DNA of 50,791 bases from Nocardia seriolae NBRC 15557 (GCF_007990715.1 NZ_BJWY01000040.1:1-50791), one strand, 5' to 3'; shown: positions 26,364 through 35,695, counted from the stretch's first letter. Notes: generated by a model not told the origin, from the sequence alone. Translations and numbers: made by a program.

Positions 26364-27025
26364 CGCGACCACCACCGTCGCTCCGATCGCCGCCGCTCGA
26401 GTTCGGCGGCCGCCCGGGCGAGATCGCGGGTCACGTCGTCGGCGGTGCGGCCGACGATGACGGCGATATCGGCAACCGGCAGATTGGCGAACTCGCGCAA
26501 CACCACTGCGATCCGGGTCGGCAAGGGCAGGGTCGCCAGTGGGGTTCCGGCCGCGTTCTGTCCGGCCCCGCGGCGGACCCAGGTGTCCCGGGCAGTCAGC
26601 AGATGCACGAACGAGCAGAGCACGTAGACGCGCAGCGCGGGATTGGGCGGCCCGCGCCACGCGGCGATGGCACGTGCGAAGGCCGCTTCCAGCATCGCGG
26701 TGGCCGCCTCCGGCTCGTCACACATGAGACCGGCGCACAGGTGCAGGTCGGACTTCTGTTCCTCGAAGACCCGGCGCAGCTCGTCCGTGCGCCTGCGCAC
26801 CGCGGTGACGATCTTGATCGTGGCGGGGAAACCGAATTCGATCTGGTTCACCGCCGGAAGGACGACCGCGGCCAATATCAGCGCGGCAGCCATACCGAGC
26901 AATGCGGCGACGAACCTGCTCGGAGCGACGACCGCGCCGCCGAGAATTCCGACACCGGCGAGGAATTGGCCCGCGCGCGCGGGCGTGACCAGCTGCCGCC
27001 AGGACCGCGGCGGTACCTCACACAT
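26360..27025 (-). CDS. membrane-anchored sigma-factor-like protein (unusual)
   Basis: 221 residues. Two predicted membrane spans (about 18-35 and 38-58) come first. A degenerate sigma-70 region 2-like helix set follows (about 105-150, 'AFARAIAAWRGPPNPALRVY'). Then comes a region 4-like helix-turn-helix (about 162-210, 'LATLPLPTRIAVVLREFANL' and 'VADIAVIVGRTADDVTRDLA'), which keeps the ECF pattern 'LP..R..V.LR......ADIA...G.....V...L.RA'. The C-terminus is arginine-rich. Sigma factors are normally soluble, so the membrane anchor suggests a tethered regulator. The downstream gene overlaps by four bases and encodes a membrane protein. The start at ATG 27025 has a poor ribosome binding site. Confidence 0.7.
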   Translation of the reverse strand: MCEVPPRSWRQLVTPARAGQFLAGVGILGGAVVAPSRFVAALLGMAAALILAAVVLPAVNQIEFGFPATIKIVTAVRRRTDELRRVFEEQKSDLHLCAGLMCDEPEAATAMLEAAFARAIAAWRGPPNPALRVYVLCSFVHLLTARDTWVRRGAGQNAAGTPLATLPLPTRIAVVLREFANLPVADIAVIVGRTADDVTRDLARAAAELERRRSERRWWSR

Positions 27026-27237
27026 GTCGGCTCGGCCGTTCGAAGCTCAGGACATGGCGTATATCTTTGGTGCGCAACGATATCGGAGTCGTCATCTCGT
27101 GCGGTTGCGACCTCGACGTGTACGCGGCCGAGCACGCCATAGTGGTTCTCCTACTCTCACCCCGACCCCCGACCCCCGGCCGACAGGCCGCCGCCCGTCG
27201 CGGCATGCCTGTCAGCGCTACGGCGTTCGGCGGATCC

Positions 27238-27618
27238 TCAGGTCGTCGCCGGAAAGACGCCCAGTTGCTGGAGCAGGCCGAGCGTGTCCCAGCAGTTCCA
27301 GGACTCGACGACCTTGCCGCCCTGGAAGTGGCTGATGCTGATTCCTTGCGTGGTCACCGATTTGCCCGTCGCGGGCATGCCCATGAAGTCGCCGTCGTTG
27401 GTACCCGTCGCGGTCCAGCGGGTGACGACGGCGTCGGCCTCGGCGATCTGCGCGTCGACCCGCATCGCGCAATCGGGGAATGCGGCGAGGTACATCCGAA
27501 TGAGGCGTTTCTGCGGCTCGGGCCCACGCTCGGCCGCATAGGGATTCTGCGGATCATGATCGACGGCGTCGGCGGCGATCACCGCATCGAGCGCATCGAA
27601 ATCTCGGGTGTTCCACAC
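27238..27618 (-). CDS. NTF2-fold (SnoaL / ester cyclase-like) protein, N-terminus possibly frameshifted
   Basis: 126 residues from GTG 27618, matching SnoaL-like polyketide/ester cyclase proteins: 'FDALDAVIAADAVDHDPQNP', 'MYLAAFPDCAMRVDAQIAEA', 'VVTRWTATGTNDGDFMGMPA' and 'ISISHFQGGKVVESWNCWDT'. Substrate unknown; many members are isomerases or cyclases of small hydrophobic compounds, or have no known activity. Homology continues upstream of the GTG ('EKAVAKRIFDV') in the same frame but meets no ATG before a stop. An ATG at 27659 in another frame would give MSDS joined to EKAV after one base change, so a single-base indel near 27645 is likely. Confidence 0.75.
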   Translation of the reverse strand: MWNTRDFDALDAVIAADAVDHDPQNPYAAERGPEPQKRLIRMYLAAFPDCAMRVDAQIAEADAVVTRWTATGTNDGDFMGMPATGKSVTTQGISISHFQGGKVVESWNCWDTLGLLQQLGVFPATT

Positions 27619-27915
27619 ATCGAAAATGCGTTTCGCGACTGCTTTTTCGAGTCTGACATGGCTACCTGTCCTATCGGCTCATCCGGCCCACTCGGACAGT
27701 GTGGAGCCTCCCGCCACCATCGCGCCTCAGCCGTTCATCCGATGACAGACCCGTCCGTACCGGATCAAACCATCGAGTCGCCGATCCCGAGATCGATTCG
27801 CCCGCCGCGAGGGCGGTCGACCACGAACGGGGGCGTAGAGATATGTCCGGTGACAGTCGATTTCGAGTATGGGCCTACTCGCGCTGGGCGGATGCGCATC
27901 GGACACCCTGATCGT

Positions 27916-28542
27916 ATGTCTGATGGATTGCGTCTGGTGATCGATGTGCTCGACCGCTTGGGCCGCGCCGCCCTGCTGGTCGACGGGTACGGCCGGGTCC
28001 AGCACATGAACGCCGCCGCACACGAAATCGTGGATCGGAGCGACGGGTTGTCCACCGACCGCGGCGGGGTGCTGAGTGCCGTCACACCCCGCGATCGTGC
28101 TGTCCTGGCGGCGTCGATCGCAGGGATTCGCAATCCGGGCAGGCGCAGTATCGCGGTCGACAGCATGATGGTTGTCCGTCCGTCGAACGGACGGCACTAT
28201 GTCCTGCATATCCTCCCGATCCACCGGAACGGCCGATCCTCGGCCCGGCCGCCGATCGTGCTCGTTACCGTCGTCGAACCGGACGACTCGGGCCGTTGCG
28301 CGTCCGTGGACACCTGGCGGACCCTCTACGGACTGACCCCGCGCGAAGCAGCTGTCGCCGAACAAGTGCAACGAGGTGAGGGACTCCAGACGGTCGCCGA
28401 TACTCTGGCGGTAACCCTGTCCACGGTGCGAGCGCACCTGCAGCACGTATTCGAGAAGACGCACACGCACCGCCAAGCGGAACTCGCCCGCCTGCTCACA
28501 GTCGTCGAACCGATCTTCGATCGACCGCCGCCGACTCCGTGA
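27916..28542 (+). CDS. LuxR-type transcriptional regulator with PAS-like sensor
   Basis: 208 residues from ATG 27916; ATG 27892 is an in-frame alternative. The N-terminal half is PAS-like ('GRAALLVDGYGRVQHMNAAA') and probably senses a small ligand. The C-terminus is a LuxR/GerE helix-turn-helix ('YGLTPREAAVAEQV' then 'VAVTLSTVRAHLQHVF'-type recognition helix, about residues 140-198). There is no response-regulator aspartate domain, so it is not a classic two-component regulator. It is divergent from the NTF2-fold gene across about 255 nt and may regulate it; this is inference from position. Confidence 0.85.
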   Translation: MSDGLRLVIDVLDRLGRAALLVDGYGRVQHMNAAAHEIVDRSDGLSTDRGGVLSAVTPRDRAVLAASIAGIRNPGRRSIAVDSMMVVRPSNGRHYVLHILPIHRNGRSSARPPIVLVTVVEPDDSGRCASVDTWRTLYGLTPREAAVAEQVQRGEGLQTVADTLAVTLSTVRAHLQHVFEKTHTHRQAELARLLTVVEPIFDRPPPTP

Positions 28543-28556
28543 CAACCGCTGTCCAT

Positions 28557-29840
28557 TCAATCGAGGCTGTGCTCGGGTGGGGTGAGGTCGTAACGGGCCG
28601 AGGGGAATTCGGCTCCGAGGGTGGGTGGGACGTGGGGGAGGGGACTGCCGAGGAGTTCGTCCTGGCGGTCGCGGATCAGCCAGGGCGGGCAGCGATGCGC
28701 GGAGTCCGGGTCGGTTCCGGCACGGCTGCCCGGGGTGAACAGGCCGGGTGGGATTGCGGACCCGGAGGATCCGGGGCCATCGGCCGGGGTGAGTGATCTT
28801 GGCTGAGTGGGAGTTCCGGGCTTCAGGGGTCCCGGGAAGCTGTGCCCGGGATCGGGAGTGGCCGGGGTTGCGTGTGGCCGTGCCGGGGCGGCCGGTTTGC
28901 CGGTTGGGGGCGGTGTGCGGCCGGTGGTGAGCGGGTTTTCGGGTGGGGCGATGGTCGCGGGTCTTGTGTCGAGATCGGATGAGTCGCGGCGGGAGCGGTC
29001 GTCGGTGTTCGGGCTGACGTAGCCCGGGCTCAGGGTGTCGCCTCGGGCACCGGTTCGCGAAATGTCCCGAGCATCGGCCGGATTGGTACCGGCCATCGAG
29101 GTGTCGGGAGATTGTGCCCCGGGCTCGTCGGTGCCATCGGAGCCGTCGCGAGCGTATGAGGCCGGTTCGATGAGTGGCGATGTGCCCGATGTGCCGGGGC
29201 CCGGTCCCGGTTCGGGTGCACCGGGGGTCGGTCCTGAATCCCGTGCGCCGCGCCAGTCCTCGCCCGCCGCCTCGTCCCCGGGCGCCATCACCGTGAAGAA
29301 GGCGGGGATGCCCGATCCCGCGGGTGGGTAGATCGGGGTGTAGTTGGCGTCCAGGGCGGCGAGGGCGATCTGGCGTTGTTTCTCGCGGACGTTCGGCGAG
29401 CCGTGAATCAGGGGCGGGGGCACGGTTTTTCGGACTGCCTCCGCACCGTAGGCGGCCGCGGTGAGGCGGTGGCCGGTGCTCTGGGCGATTTCGGCGATGT
29501 CGGTGGCGTCCCGGACGAATCGGCGGGCCGAGGCCGCGGCGGCGTCGGCGATATTGCCCGCCATGCCGTCGGCGAGCGTGCTCTGGACGGAGGCGTGCAG
29601 GACGGTCAGCGCGCCGAACATGCTGTCGGCGATGCTTATCCAGGTCTCGGCGACCCGATGCATATCGCCGGGGTTCATGGCTTGGACTCGTCGATGGATC
29701 TGCTCGTGGGAGAACCGGTCGAAATCCTCCAGCCGCCGGATGTAATCCGGGTCGGTTCCGCGCCCGGCGATATCCGTCTGCTCGTGCTCCGCACCCGACT
29801 GACTCATGGCGGCCCTGCGCCGCAAGGCTTCCGGATCCAT
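28557..29840 (-). CDS. PPE/WXG-like helical protein with long Pro-rich tail (type VII secretion-like)
   Basis: 427 residues from ATG 29840, which has a GGGAGGA site. The N-terminal about 165 residues are helical and resemble the PPE / EspB-like fold: 'VAETWISIADSMFGALTVLH' with a conserved tryptophan, then 'LADGMAGNIADAAAASARRF'. The rest is low-complexity Pro/Gly/Thr/Ser, ending with a small conserved block near 'CPPWLIRDRQDELLG'. Such proteins are exported by type VII (ESX) systems in mycolic-acid bacteria; no ESX genes lie in the window. A classic YxxxD/E signal is not obvious. It is divergent from the zinc metallopeptidase gene. Confidence 0.75.
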   Translation of the reverse strand: MDPEALRRRAAMSQSGAEHEQTDIAGRGTDPDYIRRLEDFDRFSHEQIHRRVQAMNPGDMHRVAETWISIADSMFGALTVLHASVQSTLADGMAGNIADAAAASARRFVRDATDIAEIAQSTGHRLTAAAYGAEAVRKTVPPPLIHGSPNVREKQRQIALAALDANYTPIYPPAGSGIPAFFTVMAPGDEAAGEDWRGARDSGPTPGAPEPGPGPGTSGTSPLIEPASYARDGSDGTDEPGAQSPDTSMAGTNPADARDISRTGARGDTLSPGYVSPNTDDRSRRDSSDLDTRPATIAPPENPLTTGRTPPPTGKPAAPARPHATPATPDPGHSFPGPLKPGTPTQPRSLTPADGPGSSGSAIPPGLFTPGSRAGTDPDSAHRCPPWLIRDRQDELLGSPLPHVPPTLGAEFPSARYDLTPPEHSLD

Positions 29841-29988
29841 CGCGTCCTCCCGTCGTCTTGTCCCGTGGAGACTTGGACGCGACGGGCCGGGCGCGGGTTC
29901 CCCAGGGTTTGTGGGCGAGACCGGGCTCTCGGTGCGATACCCGGGTGGATACGCGGTGCAGGTCCCGAGCGACAGGCGGGGAGGCGTG

Positions 29989-31434
29989 ATGAGGACAGCG
30001 CGGGTGCGGCTGGGGCTGGCCGTCGGGCTGACGGTGGCGGCGGTGGCGCTGAGCGGGTGTTCGGGGGTGAAAGTGCCCGACGCGCAGCATGTTTCGGTGC
30101 CCGCCACGACCGACCCGTGGCAGCTGGCGGGGCAGGTCTCCGCGAGCGGGCCGAGCGGTCCCCGCCAGGGCGTGCCGGATGCGAATCTGACCGCCGAGAA
30201 CGGCGACGGCGGGGCGATCGACAAGCTGGCGCTCAATGCCGTCTCCGATGTCGCCGACTACTGGAACACCCAGTACGCCGAGAACTTTCCCGGCACCTTC
30301 AAGCCGGTGACGCGTTTCATCTCCTGGGATTCCACCGCCCCGCGCGCCCAGGCCGTCGACTTCTGCCGCAGCAGCACCTTCCAGCAGATCAATGCCGCCT
30401 ACTGCAGCGTCGACCAGACCATCGGCTGGGATCGCGGCACCCTGCTGCCGGAGCTGGTGAAGAAGTTCGGGCCGATGTCGGTGGTCATGGTGCTGGCCCA
30501 CGAATACGGCCACTCGATCCAGGCGCAGGCCAAACTGAACGGCTTCCTCACCTCGACCGTGGTCCGCGAGCAGCAGGCCGACTGCTTCGCGGGGGTGTTC
30601 CTGCGCGCGGTGGCGGAAGGCAATTCGCGGCACTTCACCCTCAACACCACCGACGGTCTGAACGGGGTGCTGGCCGCGGTCATCTCCTTCCGCGACAGCG
30701 AACCCGGCACCACCCGCGACGAGCACGGGACCGCGTTCGAACGGGTCACCGCCGTGCAGATGGGTTACACCGACGGCGCGGCGAGCTGTAAGAGCATCAC
30801 TCGCACCGAACTTCAGAAACGGCGCGGCACCCTGCCCACGAGTTTCCAACCGGGAGACAAGCAACGGCAGCTCCCGGTCGACCAGCCCGACCTGGCGCTG
30901 GTGGCGCAGTCGCTGGCCGAGAACTATCCGATCCAGCCCGCACCCTCCTACGACTATCGGGGCGTCACCCGTTCGTGCCCGAAAGTGACCGTCACCCAGC
31001 CGGTCTCGTACTGCCCGAGCAGCAATGTCATCGGCACCGATGTCCCCACCCTGGCCAAACGGGCCCTCTCCGGTGACCGGGGCGAGTTGCTCTCCGCGGT
31101 GGTCGGCGGCGACTACAACGCCTTCATCGTCTTCGTCTCCCGATACATGCTTGCGGTGCAACAGGATCGGAAGCTGGCCCTCGTCGGAGCCGACGGCGCG
31201 GGCCTGCGCGCGGCCTGCCTGTCCGGCGCGTACAGCACCAAGCTGAGCCGTCCGGGCAGCACGCTGCAACTGTCGGCGACCGATCTCGACGCCGCGATTT
31301 CCGGGCTGCTGTCCGACGGCCTGGCCGCCGCCGATGTCGACGGCAATGTGGTGTCCAGCGGATTCGTCCGCTTGGAGGCCTTCCGCACCGGCGTTCTCGA
31401 CGGCGACGACGCCTGCTTGAAGGCCTACAGGTAG
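29989..31434 (+). CDS. zinc metallopeptidase lipoprotein (YpfJ-like neutral peptidase family)
   Basis: 481 residues from ATG 29989, which has a GGGGAGG site. A lipoprotein signal ends at 'VALSGCS'. The zinc site is 'VMVLAHEYGHSIQAQA' (H171, E172, H175) with a downstream 'REQQADCFAG' (E194/D198), the gluzincin-like third ligand region of the neutral zinc metallopeptidase family. The C-terminal 150 residues form a less conserved second domain with four cysteines. It should act on the outer face of the membrane; the substrate is unknown. The 148-nt gap to the divergent PPE-like gene probably holds both promoters. Confidence 0.9.
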   Translation: MRTARVRLGLAVGLTVAAVALSGCSGVKVPDAQHVSVPATTDPWQLAGQVSASGPSGPRQGVPDANLTAENGDGGAIDKLALNAVSDVADYWNTQYAENFPGTFKPVTRFISWDSTAPRAQAVDFCRSSTFQQINAAYCSVDQTIGWDRGTLLPELVKKFGPMSVVMVLAHEYGHSIQAQAKLNGFLTSTVVREQQADCFAGVFLRAVAEGNSRHFTLNTTDGLNGVLAAVISFRDSEPGTTRDEHGTAFERVTAVQMGYTDGAASCKSITRTELQKRRGTLPTSFQPGDKQRQLPVDQPDLALVAQSLAENYPIQPAPSYDYRGVTRSCPKVTVTQPVSYCPSSNVIGTDVPTLAKRALSGDRGELLSAVVGGDYNAFIVFVSRYMLAVQQDRKLALVGADGAGLRAACLSGAYSTKLSRPGSTLQLSATDLDAAISGLLSDGLAAADVDGNVVSSGFVRLEAFRTGVLDGDDACLKAYR

Positions 31435-31438
31435 CGCC

Positions 31439-32278
31439 TCAGGCTTTGGGCAGGTGGGCTTCGAGCCAGTTCACCAGATCGCTGAGCACCTTGTCCTGTT
31501 CGGGCTCGTTGTAGATCTCGTGGTAGAGGCCGTCGTAGCGGATGACGGTCTTGTCCTCGGACCCGGCGTCGCGCTCGAGCACATCGCTGCCGGTGGGTGA
31601 GGCCAGGCCGTCGGCGGTGCCGTGCTGCACCAGCAGCGGCGCGGTCAGCCGATCCAGGTGGGCCTTGACGTAGTTCCCGGCGCGCAGCATCTCCCCGGCG
31701 GTGCGGGCCGGGACCCCGCCGTGATGGACCAGCGGGTCCTCGTCGTAGGCGCGCACCACCTCCGGATCACGGCTGACCAGCTTCGAATCCAGTTTGATCA
31801 CCGGCAGATTCGGCAGGAACCGCGCCACCAGCGGCGCGGCCAGGCGCTGGATCGCATTGCCGCCCTCGATATCCACGGCGGGCCCGGACAGCACGATGCC
31901 GGTCACCTGCGGCTGATCGCGGACCGCCAGGTAGGCGGTGGTGAGGCCGCCCATGCTGTGCCCGATGAGGAAGACCGGCAGCTCCGGGTGGCGGCCGGTG
32001 GCGGTGGCGAGCATGGTGCGGACATTGTCGGCCGCCCCGTCCAGCGAGCCGATATTCGCCCGCGCGCCCTCGGATTTCCCGTGCCCGGTGTGGTCCAGGG
32101 CGTACACCGCGAAACCGGATTCGACCAGCCGTTCGGCGACGTGCGCGTAGCGGCCGGAGTGCTCGGCGTAGCCGTGCACGATGACGGCCAGCGCGCGCGG
32201 ATCGGTGTCGGGCAGCCACGCCTGCCAGTAGACGCGGCCCCCCGTGCCCTGGAATTCGCCGGTCTCGGTGCGGGTCAT
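31439..32278 (-). CDS. monoacylglycerol lipase (Rv0183-like)
   Basis: 279 residues, the same as M. tuberculosis Rv0183. It carries 'VIVHGYAEHSGRYAHVAERL', 'LDHTGHGKSEG', nucleophile elbow 'FLIGHSMGGLTTAYLA' (S108), acid in 'LVQHGTADGLASP' and histidine in 'YDGLYHEIYNEPE'. This set is diagnostic for the monoacylglycerol lipase group, which frees fatty acids from monoacylglycerols during lipid use. No signal peptide is visible. The ATG at 32278 has a GGAGG site; a longer frame upstream is not supported. It converges with the metallopeptidase gene 4 nt away. Confidence 0.93.
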   Translation of the reverse strand: MTRTETGEFQGTGGRVYWQAWLPDTDPRALAVIVHGYAEHSGRYAHVAERLVESGFAVYALDHTGHGKSEGARANIGSLDGAADNVRTMLATATGRHPELPVFLIGHSMGGLTTAYLAVRDQPQVTGIVLSGPAVDIEGGNAIQRLAAPLVARFLPNLPVIKLDSKLVSRDPEVVRAYDEDPLVHHGGVPARTAGEMLRAGNYVKAHLDRLTAPLLVQHGTADGLASPTGSDVLERDAGSEDKTVIRYDGLYHEIYNEPEQDKVLSDLVNWLEAHLPKA

Positions 32279-32345
32279 CGGTCCTCCATTCGCAATGGTC
32301 GGCACGCCGCCGGAGTGACCGGCGGTGCCGCGCCATTGTCGCGCA

Positions 32346-33866
32346 CTATTCCCCGAAACGGGCCAGACGGTCGATAAGGAGGCGGTTGAAGCGGATCAGG
32401 CGGGCGTAGTCGGCGCGGGAGATGCGCTCGTCGGTGCCGTGGATGCGCTCCAGATCCGCGGCGTTCAGCACGATCGGGGCGAAATTGCAGCGGGTGGCGG
32501 CCAGATCGTCGTAGTAGCGGGAGTCGGTCGCGCCGGGGACCACGCCGACGGTGACCGCGATGCCGGGGACCACCTCGCGCGCCAGGTCCGCGATCAGCTC
32601 GAAGTCCGGGCCCGCCGCCGGATTCGCCGACGGCTCGGAACAGGTGCCGTCCAGCTCGATGGTGACGGACTTGTCACGCACCACCTTCCGGCAGTGCGCC
32701 AGCACCCCCGCCACCGAATCACCGGTCAGGATGCGGAAATTCACGAACGCCTCGGCGCGCTGGGGCAGCACGTTCGGCTTCACACCGCCCCGGATGACGG
32801 TCGGCGCGGTGGTGGTGCGCACCAGCGCCTCGGTCTGCGGGCGGGCCGCCAGCACCCGCGTCACCACCGGGCCCATGGTGTTCACCAGCCCGAGCAGGGT
32901 GCGCCGCGGCTCGGACACGAAATGCCGCACCCGCAACAGCATGTCGATCGCGACCGGGGTCAGGCGCAGCGGGAACGGATGATCCTGGATCCGCGTGACC
33001 GCCCGGGCCAGCCGCCCCACCGCGGTCTGCCGCCCCGGCATGGACGAATGCCCGCCCACATCGGCCACCGACAGCCGCACCGTCGCGAATCCCTTCTCGC
33101 CCACCATGATCGTGGCCACCGGCAGATCGATCCCGTCGGCCATGCCGGTGGTGATCACCCCGCCCTCGTCGAGCAGCAGCCGCGCCCGCACCCCGGATTC
33201 CCGCAGCCGCTGCGCCATCCGCCCGGCGCCCCCGGCCCCGAAGACCTCCTCGTCGTGCCCGAACGCGAGATACACCGTCTGCCCGGGCATCACACCCGCT
33301 TCGAGGGCCTGCTCGACCGCTTCGAAAATGGCCACCACCCGGCTCTTGTCGTCGATGGCCCCACGCCCCCAGACGAATTCGTCGTCCACCACTCCGGCGA
33401 ACGGCGGATGCGTCCACCCATCGACATCATCGACCGGCACCACATCCATGTGCGCCAGCAGAATCGCCGCCACCGGTTCCGCGTCGGGTCCGGTGGCGGA
33501 TGCGTCGCTGCCGCCGCTCGACCCGGCAGGCGACCCGTCGGGCCGGGCGGCTCCGGTGCGGGTTGTCGCGGTTTCAGCCGTGGCGAACGCCGTCACGGTC
33601 GAGTCGAGCCGCGGGGACTGCGGCTGGGCCGGGGTCTTGGCGCCCGCCCAGCGGTACAAGCGGCTGTGCCCGAACGTCTCCCAGGTGAGGTGGGTGTGCA
33701 CCAGGGGGAACGAGTGTTCGAGATGCGCTGTGAGCCGGTCGAATTCGGCCGGGTCGATGCGGTCGCGTTCCTCGTGGGAGACGGTGCGGCAGCGCAGGGC
33801 GGCCGCGAGGCGTTCGGCGGTGACTTCGTCGACGGCCGGGCCGCCGGACGGCGCGGTGCGGGTCAT
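32346..33866 (-). CDS. M20-family metallopeptidase (PM20D1 / carboxypeptidase S-like)
   Basis: 506 residues from ATG 33866. Two-zinc site: 'ILLAHMDVVPVDDVDGW', 'WGRGAIDDKS', the catalytic 'GHDEEVFGAG', 'DEGG' and a C-terminal 'ERIHGTDERIS' histidine. The lid domain ('VGGHSSMPGR') is present. The 'GTDERI' ending and length are those of the carboxypeptidase S / PM20D1 branch, which hydrolyses or forms N-acyl amino acids. A Ser/Ala/Thr-rich insertion of about 45 residues (roughly 85-130) interrupts the first domain and is not typical of the family. The start lies 5 nt after the CocE-like gene's stop, so the two are co-transcribed. Confidence 0.92.
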   Translation of the reverse strand: MTRTAPSGGPAVDEVTAERLAAALRCRTVSHEERDRIDPAEFDRLTAHLEHSFPLVHTHLTWETFGHSRLYRWAGAKTPAQPQSPRLDSTVTAFATAETATTRTGAARPDGSPAGSSGGSDASATGPDAEPVAAILLAHMDVVPVDDVDGWTHPPFAGVVDDEFVWGRGAIDDKSRVVAIFEAVEQALEAGVMPGQTVYLAFGHDEEVFGAGGAGRMAQRLRESGVRARLLLDEGGVITTGMADGIDLPVATIMVGEKGFATVRLSVADVGGHSSMPGRQTAVGRLARAVTRIQDHPFPLRLTPVAIDMLLRVRHFVSEPRRTLLGLVNTMGPVVTRVLAARPQTEALVRTTTAPTVIRGGVKPNVLPQRAEAFVNFRILTGDSVAGVLAHCRKVVRDKSVTIELDGTCSEPSANPAAGPDFELIADLAREVVPGIAVTVGVVPGATDSRYYDDLAATRCNFAPIVLNAADLERIHGTDERISRADYARLIRFNRLLIDRLARFGE

Positions 33867-33870
33867 GGAG

Positions 33871-35529
33871 CTAACCACCCGACCTGGGAGGGAAGTTCAT
33901 GGTCACAGTGGCATTGTTCACCACTTCCGGTGCCAGCAGGACCGTCTTCTCGTTTCGCCACTTCGCGATCGCCTCGCCGGGCTCGCCGGGCAGGTCGGGA
34001 GTGCGGACCGCGGCCAGCAGCGGGAGATGCACCTGCGCGGCGGTGACGGTCACCGCAGCGAAGGCGGGCGAATGCGCCCACACGTCGTCGACCACGTCGG
34101 TGACGCGGATGCCGATGCGGTGGCCTGCGGGGATGGGCCAGTCCTGGCCGAGCATCCGGAACTGCGCGGTCGCGGAGACCGGGGCGATGCCGCGGGTGAT
34201 GACGGTGGCGCGATTGCCGGGGTCGATGTCGTAGACCTCGACGGTGACCGCGGCCGTGGCCGGGCCGTCCAGGCTCAGCGTGGCGGTCGGCGTCCCGGAC
34301 AGGTGCTGGTCGTGGTCCAGGGGCTGGGAGATGGTCCAGATCTCGCGGTCCGCGCCGGGGATGAGACCGCGATCGGTGTAGCGGCCGGGCCGCAGATCGA
34401 TATCGACGGCCCGGCTGTCGGCGGGCGGCCACGCGGTCTCCGAACGCCAGCGCCCGTCGAACTGGGCGACGGTCACGCGCGGCCCGGTGGCGACATCGCG
34501 GCCCGCGACCTGCCGGTCGAAGAAGGCCAGCAGCTCCGAGGAGAATTGCGGCGCACCGCATTTCTCGGTGCAGTCCCGGTGCCCCCACTGGCCGAACCAC
34601 GCCTTGTGATCGCCGGGGCCGAGCCCGTTCCACAGCTGGAAGACGCGGTCGGCGCGGGTGTTGTAGTCGGTGAAGCCCTGACCCAGGAACAGCGGAATCG
34701 TATTGCCGCGCAGCTTGGCCACCAGGTCGCGGTCGCGCCACCACGCGGAATCGGCGTCATGATCGGTGGTTTCGGCGAGGTAGTGCGTGTAGCAGGCCGG
34801 ATCGATATTCGAGGCATTGGCCTTGTACTCCGCCGAATCCGTCGGATACGCGGGCGTGGACGCGATCAGCAGATGCTCGAAGCCCGCGAAATCACCGGGC
34901 CGGAAACCGTTCTCGCTGATCGGCTTGAGCGAGAACTTCCACGCGATGCCCTGCATGTAGAGGTAGGCATTGGGGTCGGCCACCGGTTCGAAGGCCGCCA
35001 CCGCGGCCAGTCCCGCGGGCTTCTCCGCCAATCCCATGAGCCCGGTCCAGGCCTCGTAGGAGACCCCGTTCAATCCGACCTTCCCGGTCGACCACGGCTG
35101 TCCCGCAGCCCATTCCACCGCCGTCTTCACATCCGAGCGTTCCCCGGGCCCGCCGAAGTCCGGGCATCCGTCGGACCCGCCGAAGCCGCGCAGATCCACG
35201 ATCACATAGGTGTATCCGGCCTCGAGGAACATCGACACCAACAGATCGTCGGTGGACGGCCCGCCCGCGGGCCGCGGCGCGCTCAGGTGCATGAGGTGGG
35301 CCCGGTACGGGCTGACGGTCATGATCACCGGCGTGCGCACATCGTCGGCGATCCCGGCGGGCCGCAGCACATCCGCGTGCAGCCGCGTCCCGTCCGGCGC
35401 GGTGATGAACTCCTCGTGCCACTGATACCGCGCGTCCGCGTTCGCGCGCCCCGGCATCGCCATCACCCCCACCACCAGTAGCAGCACGCCTACCAGCGCA
35501 CGCCACAACACCATCCGCATGATCACCAT
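33871..35529 (-). CDS. secreted CocE/NonD-family hydrolase
   Basis: 552 residues. An N-terminal hydrophobic segment ('MVLWRALVGVLLLVVGVMA') with an ANA site is a signal peptide. The S15-type alpha/beta hydrolase domain has 'VSPYRAH', 'VDLRGFGGSDGCP' and the nucleophile in 'VGLNGVSYEAWTGLMG' (S157). The acid/histidine region lies around 'LGQGFTDYNTRADR' and 'WFGQWGHRDC'. The C-terminal jelly-roll typical of X-Pro dipeptidyl-peptidase / cocaine esterase relatives follows (about 370-545). Substrate unknown. ATG 35529 or 35520 may be used. It is divergent from the PknK-like gene across 166 nt. Confidence 0.9.
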   Translation of the reverse strand: MVIMRMVLWRALVGVLLLVVGVMAMPGRANADARYQWHEEFITAPDGTRLHADVLRPAGIADDVRTPVIMTVSPYRAHLMHLSAPRPAGGPSTDDLLVSMFLEAGYTYVIVDLRGFGGSDGCPDFGGPGERSDVKTAVEWAAGQPWSTGKVGLNGVSYEAWTGLMGLAEKPAGLAAVAAFEPVADPNAYLYMQGIAWKFSLKPISENGFRPGDFAGFEHLLIASTPAYPTDSAEYKANASNIDPACYTHYLAETTDHDADSAWWRDRDLVAKLRGNTIPLFLGQGFTDYNTRADRVFQLWNGLGPGDHKAWFGQWGHRDCTEKCGAPQFSSELLAFFDRQVAGRDVATGPRVTVAQFDGRWRSETAWPPADSRAVDIDLRPGRYTDRGLIPGADREIWTISQPLDHDQHLSGTPTATLSLDGPATAAVTVEVYDIDPGNRATVITRGIAPVSATAQFRMLGQDWPIPAGHRIGIRVTDVVDDVWAHSPAFAAVTVTAAQVHLPLLAAVRTPDLPGEPGEAIAKWRNEKTVLLAPEVVNNATVTMNFPPRSGG

Positions 35530-35695
35530 TCGACCTTGGTGGTTTCAGCCGCCGTGAACCAGCCCCAGGAACCGGGGTGGATCGGTCGGTCCACCCGACA
35601 TCCGTGCGCCGCCGGAACAACGATCCGCCGCCCGGGCATACCGGTGGTTACGATCGGTGTGTCGGGGCCCAACTCGTCGAGCGAATGAGCGCGGC

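Noticed and set aside
25873..26460. 195-codon forward frame and a possible repeat array
   Set aside because: The minus strand encodes a membrane protein with a clear span and a start overlapping its neighbour. The 18-bp repeats have no spacers, so it is not a CRISPR array.
27727..31269. 1180-codon reverse frame
   Set aside because: Covers the LuxR regulator, PPE-like and metallopeptidase genes, all supported by motifs; the composition is repetitive Arg/Pro/His.
32325..34046. 573-codon forward frame
   Set aside because: Antisense to the M20 peptidase with its complete metal-binding motifs.
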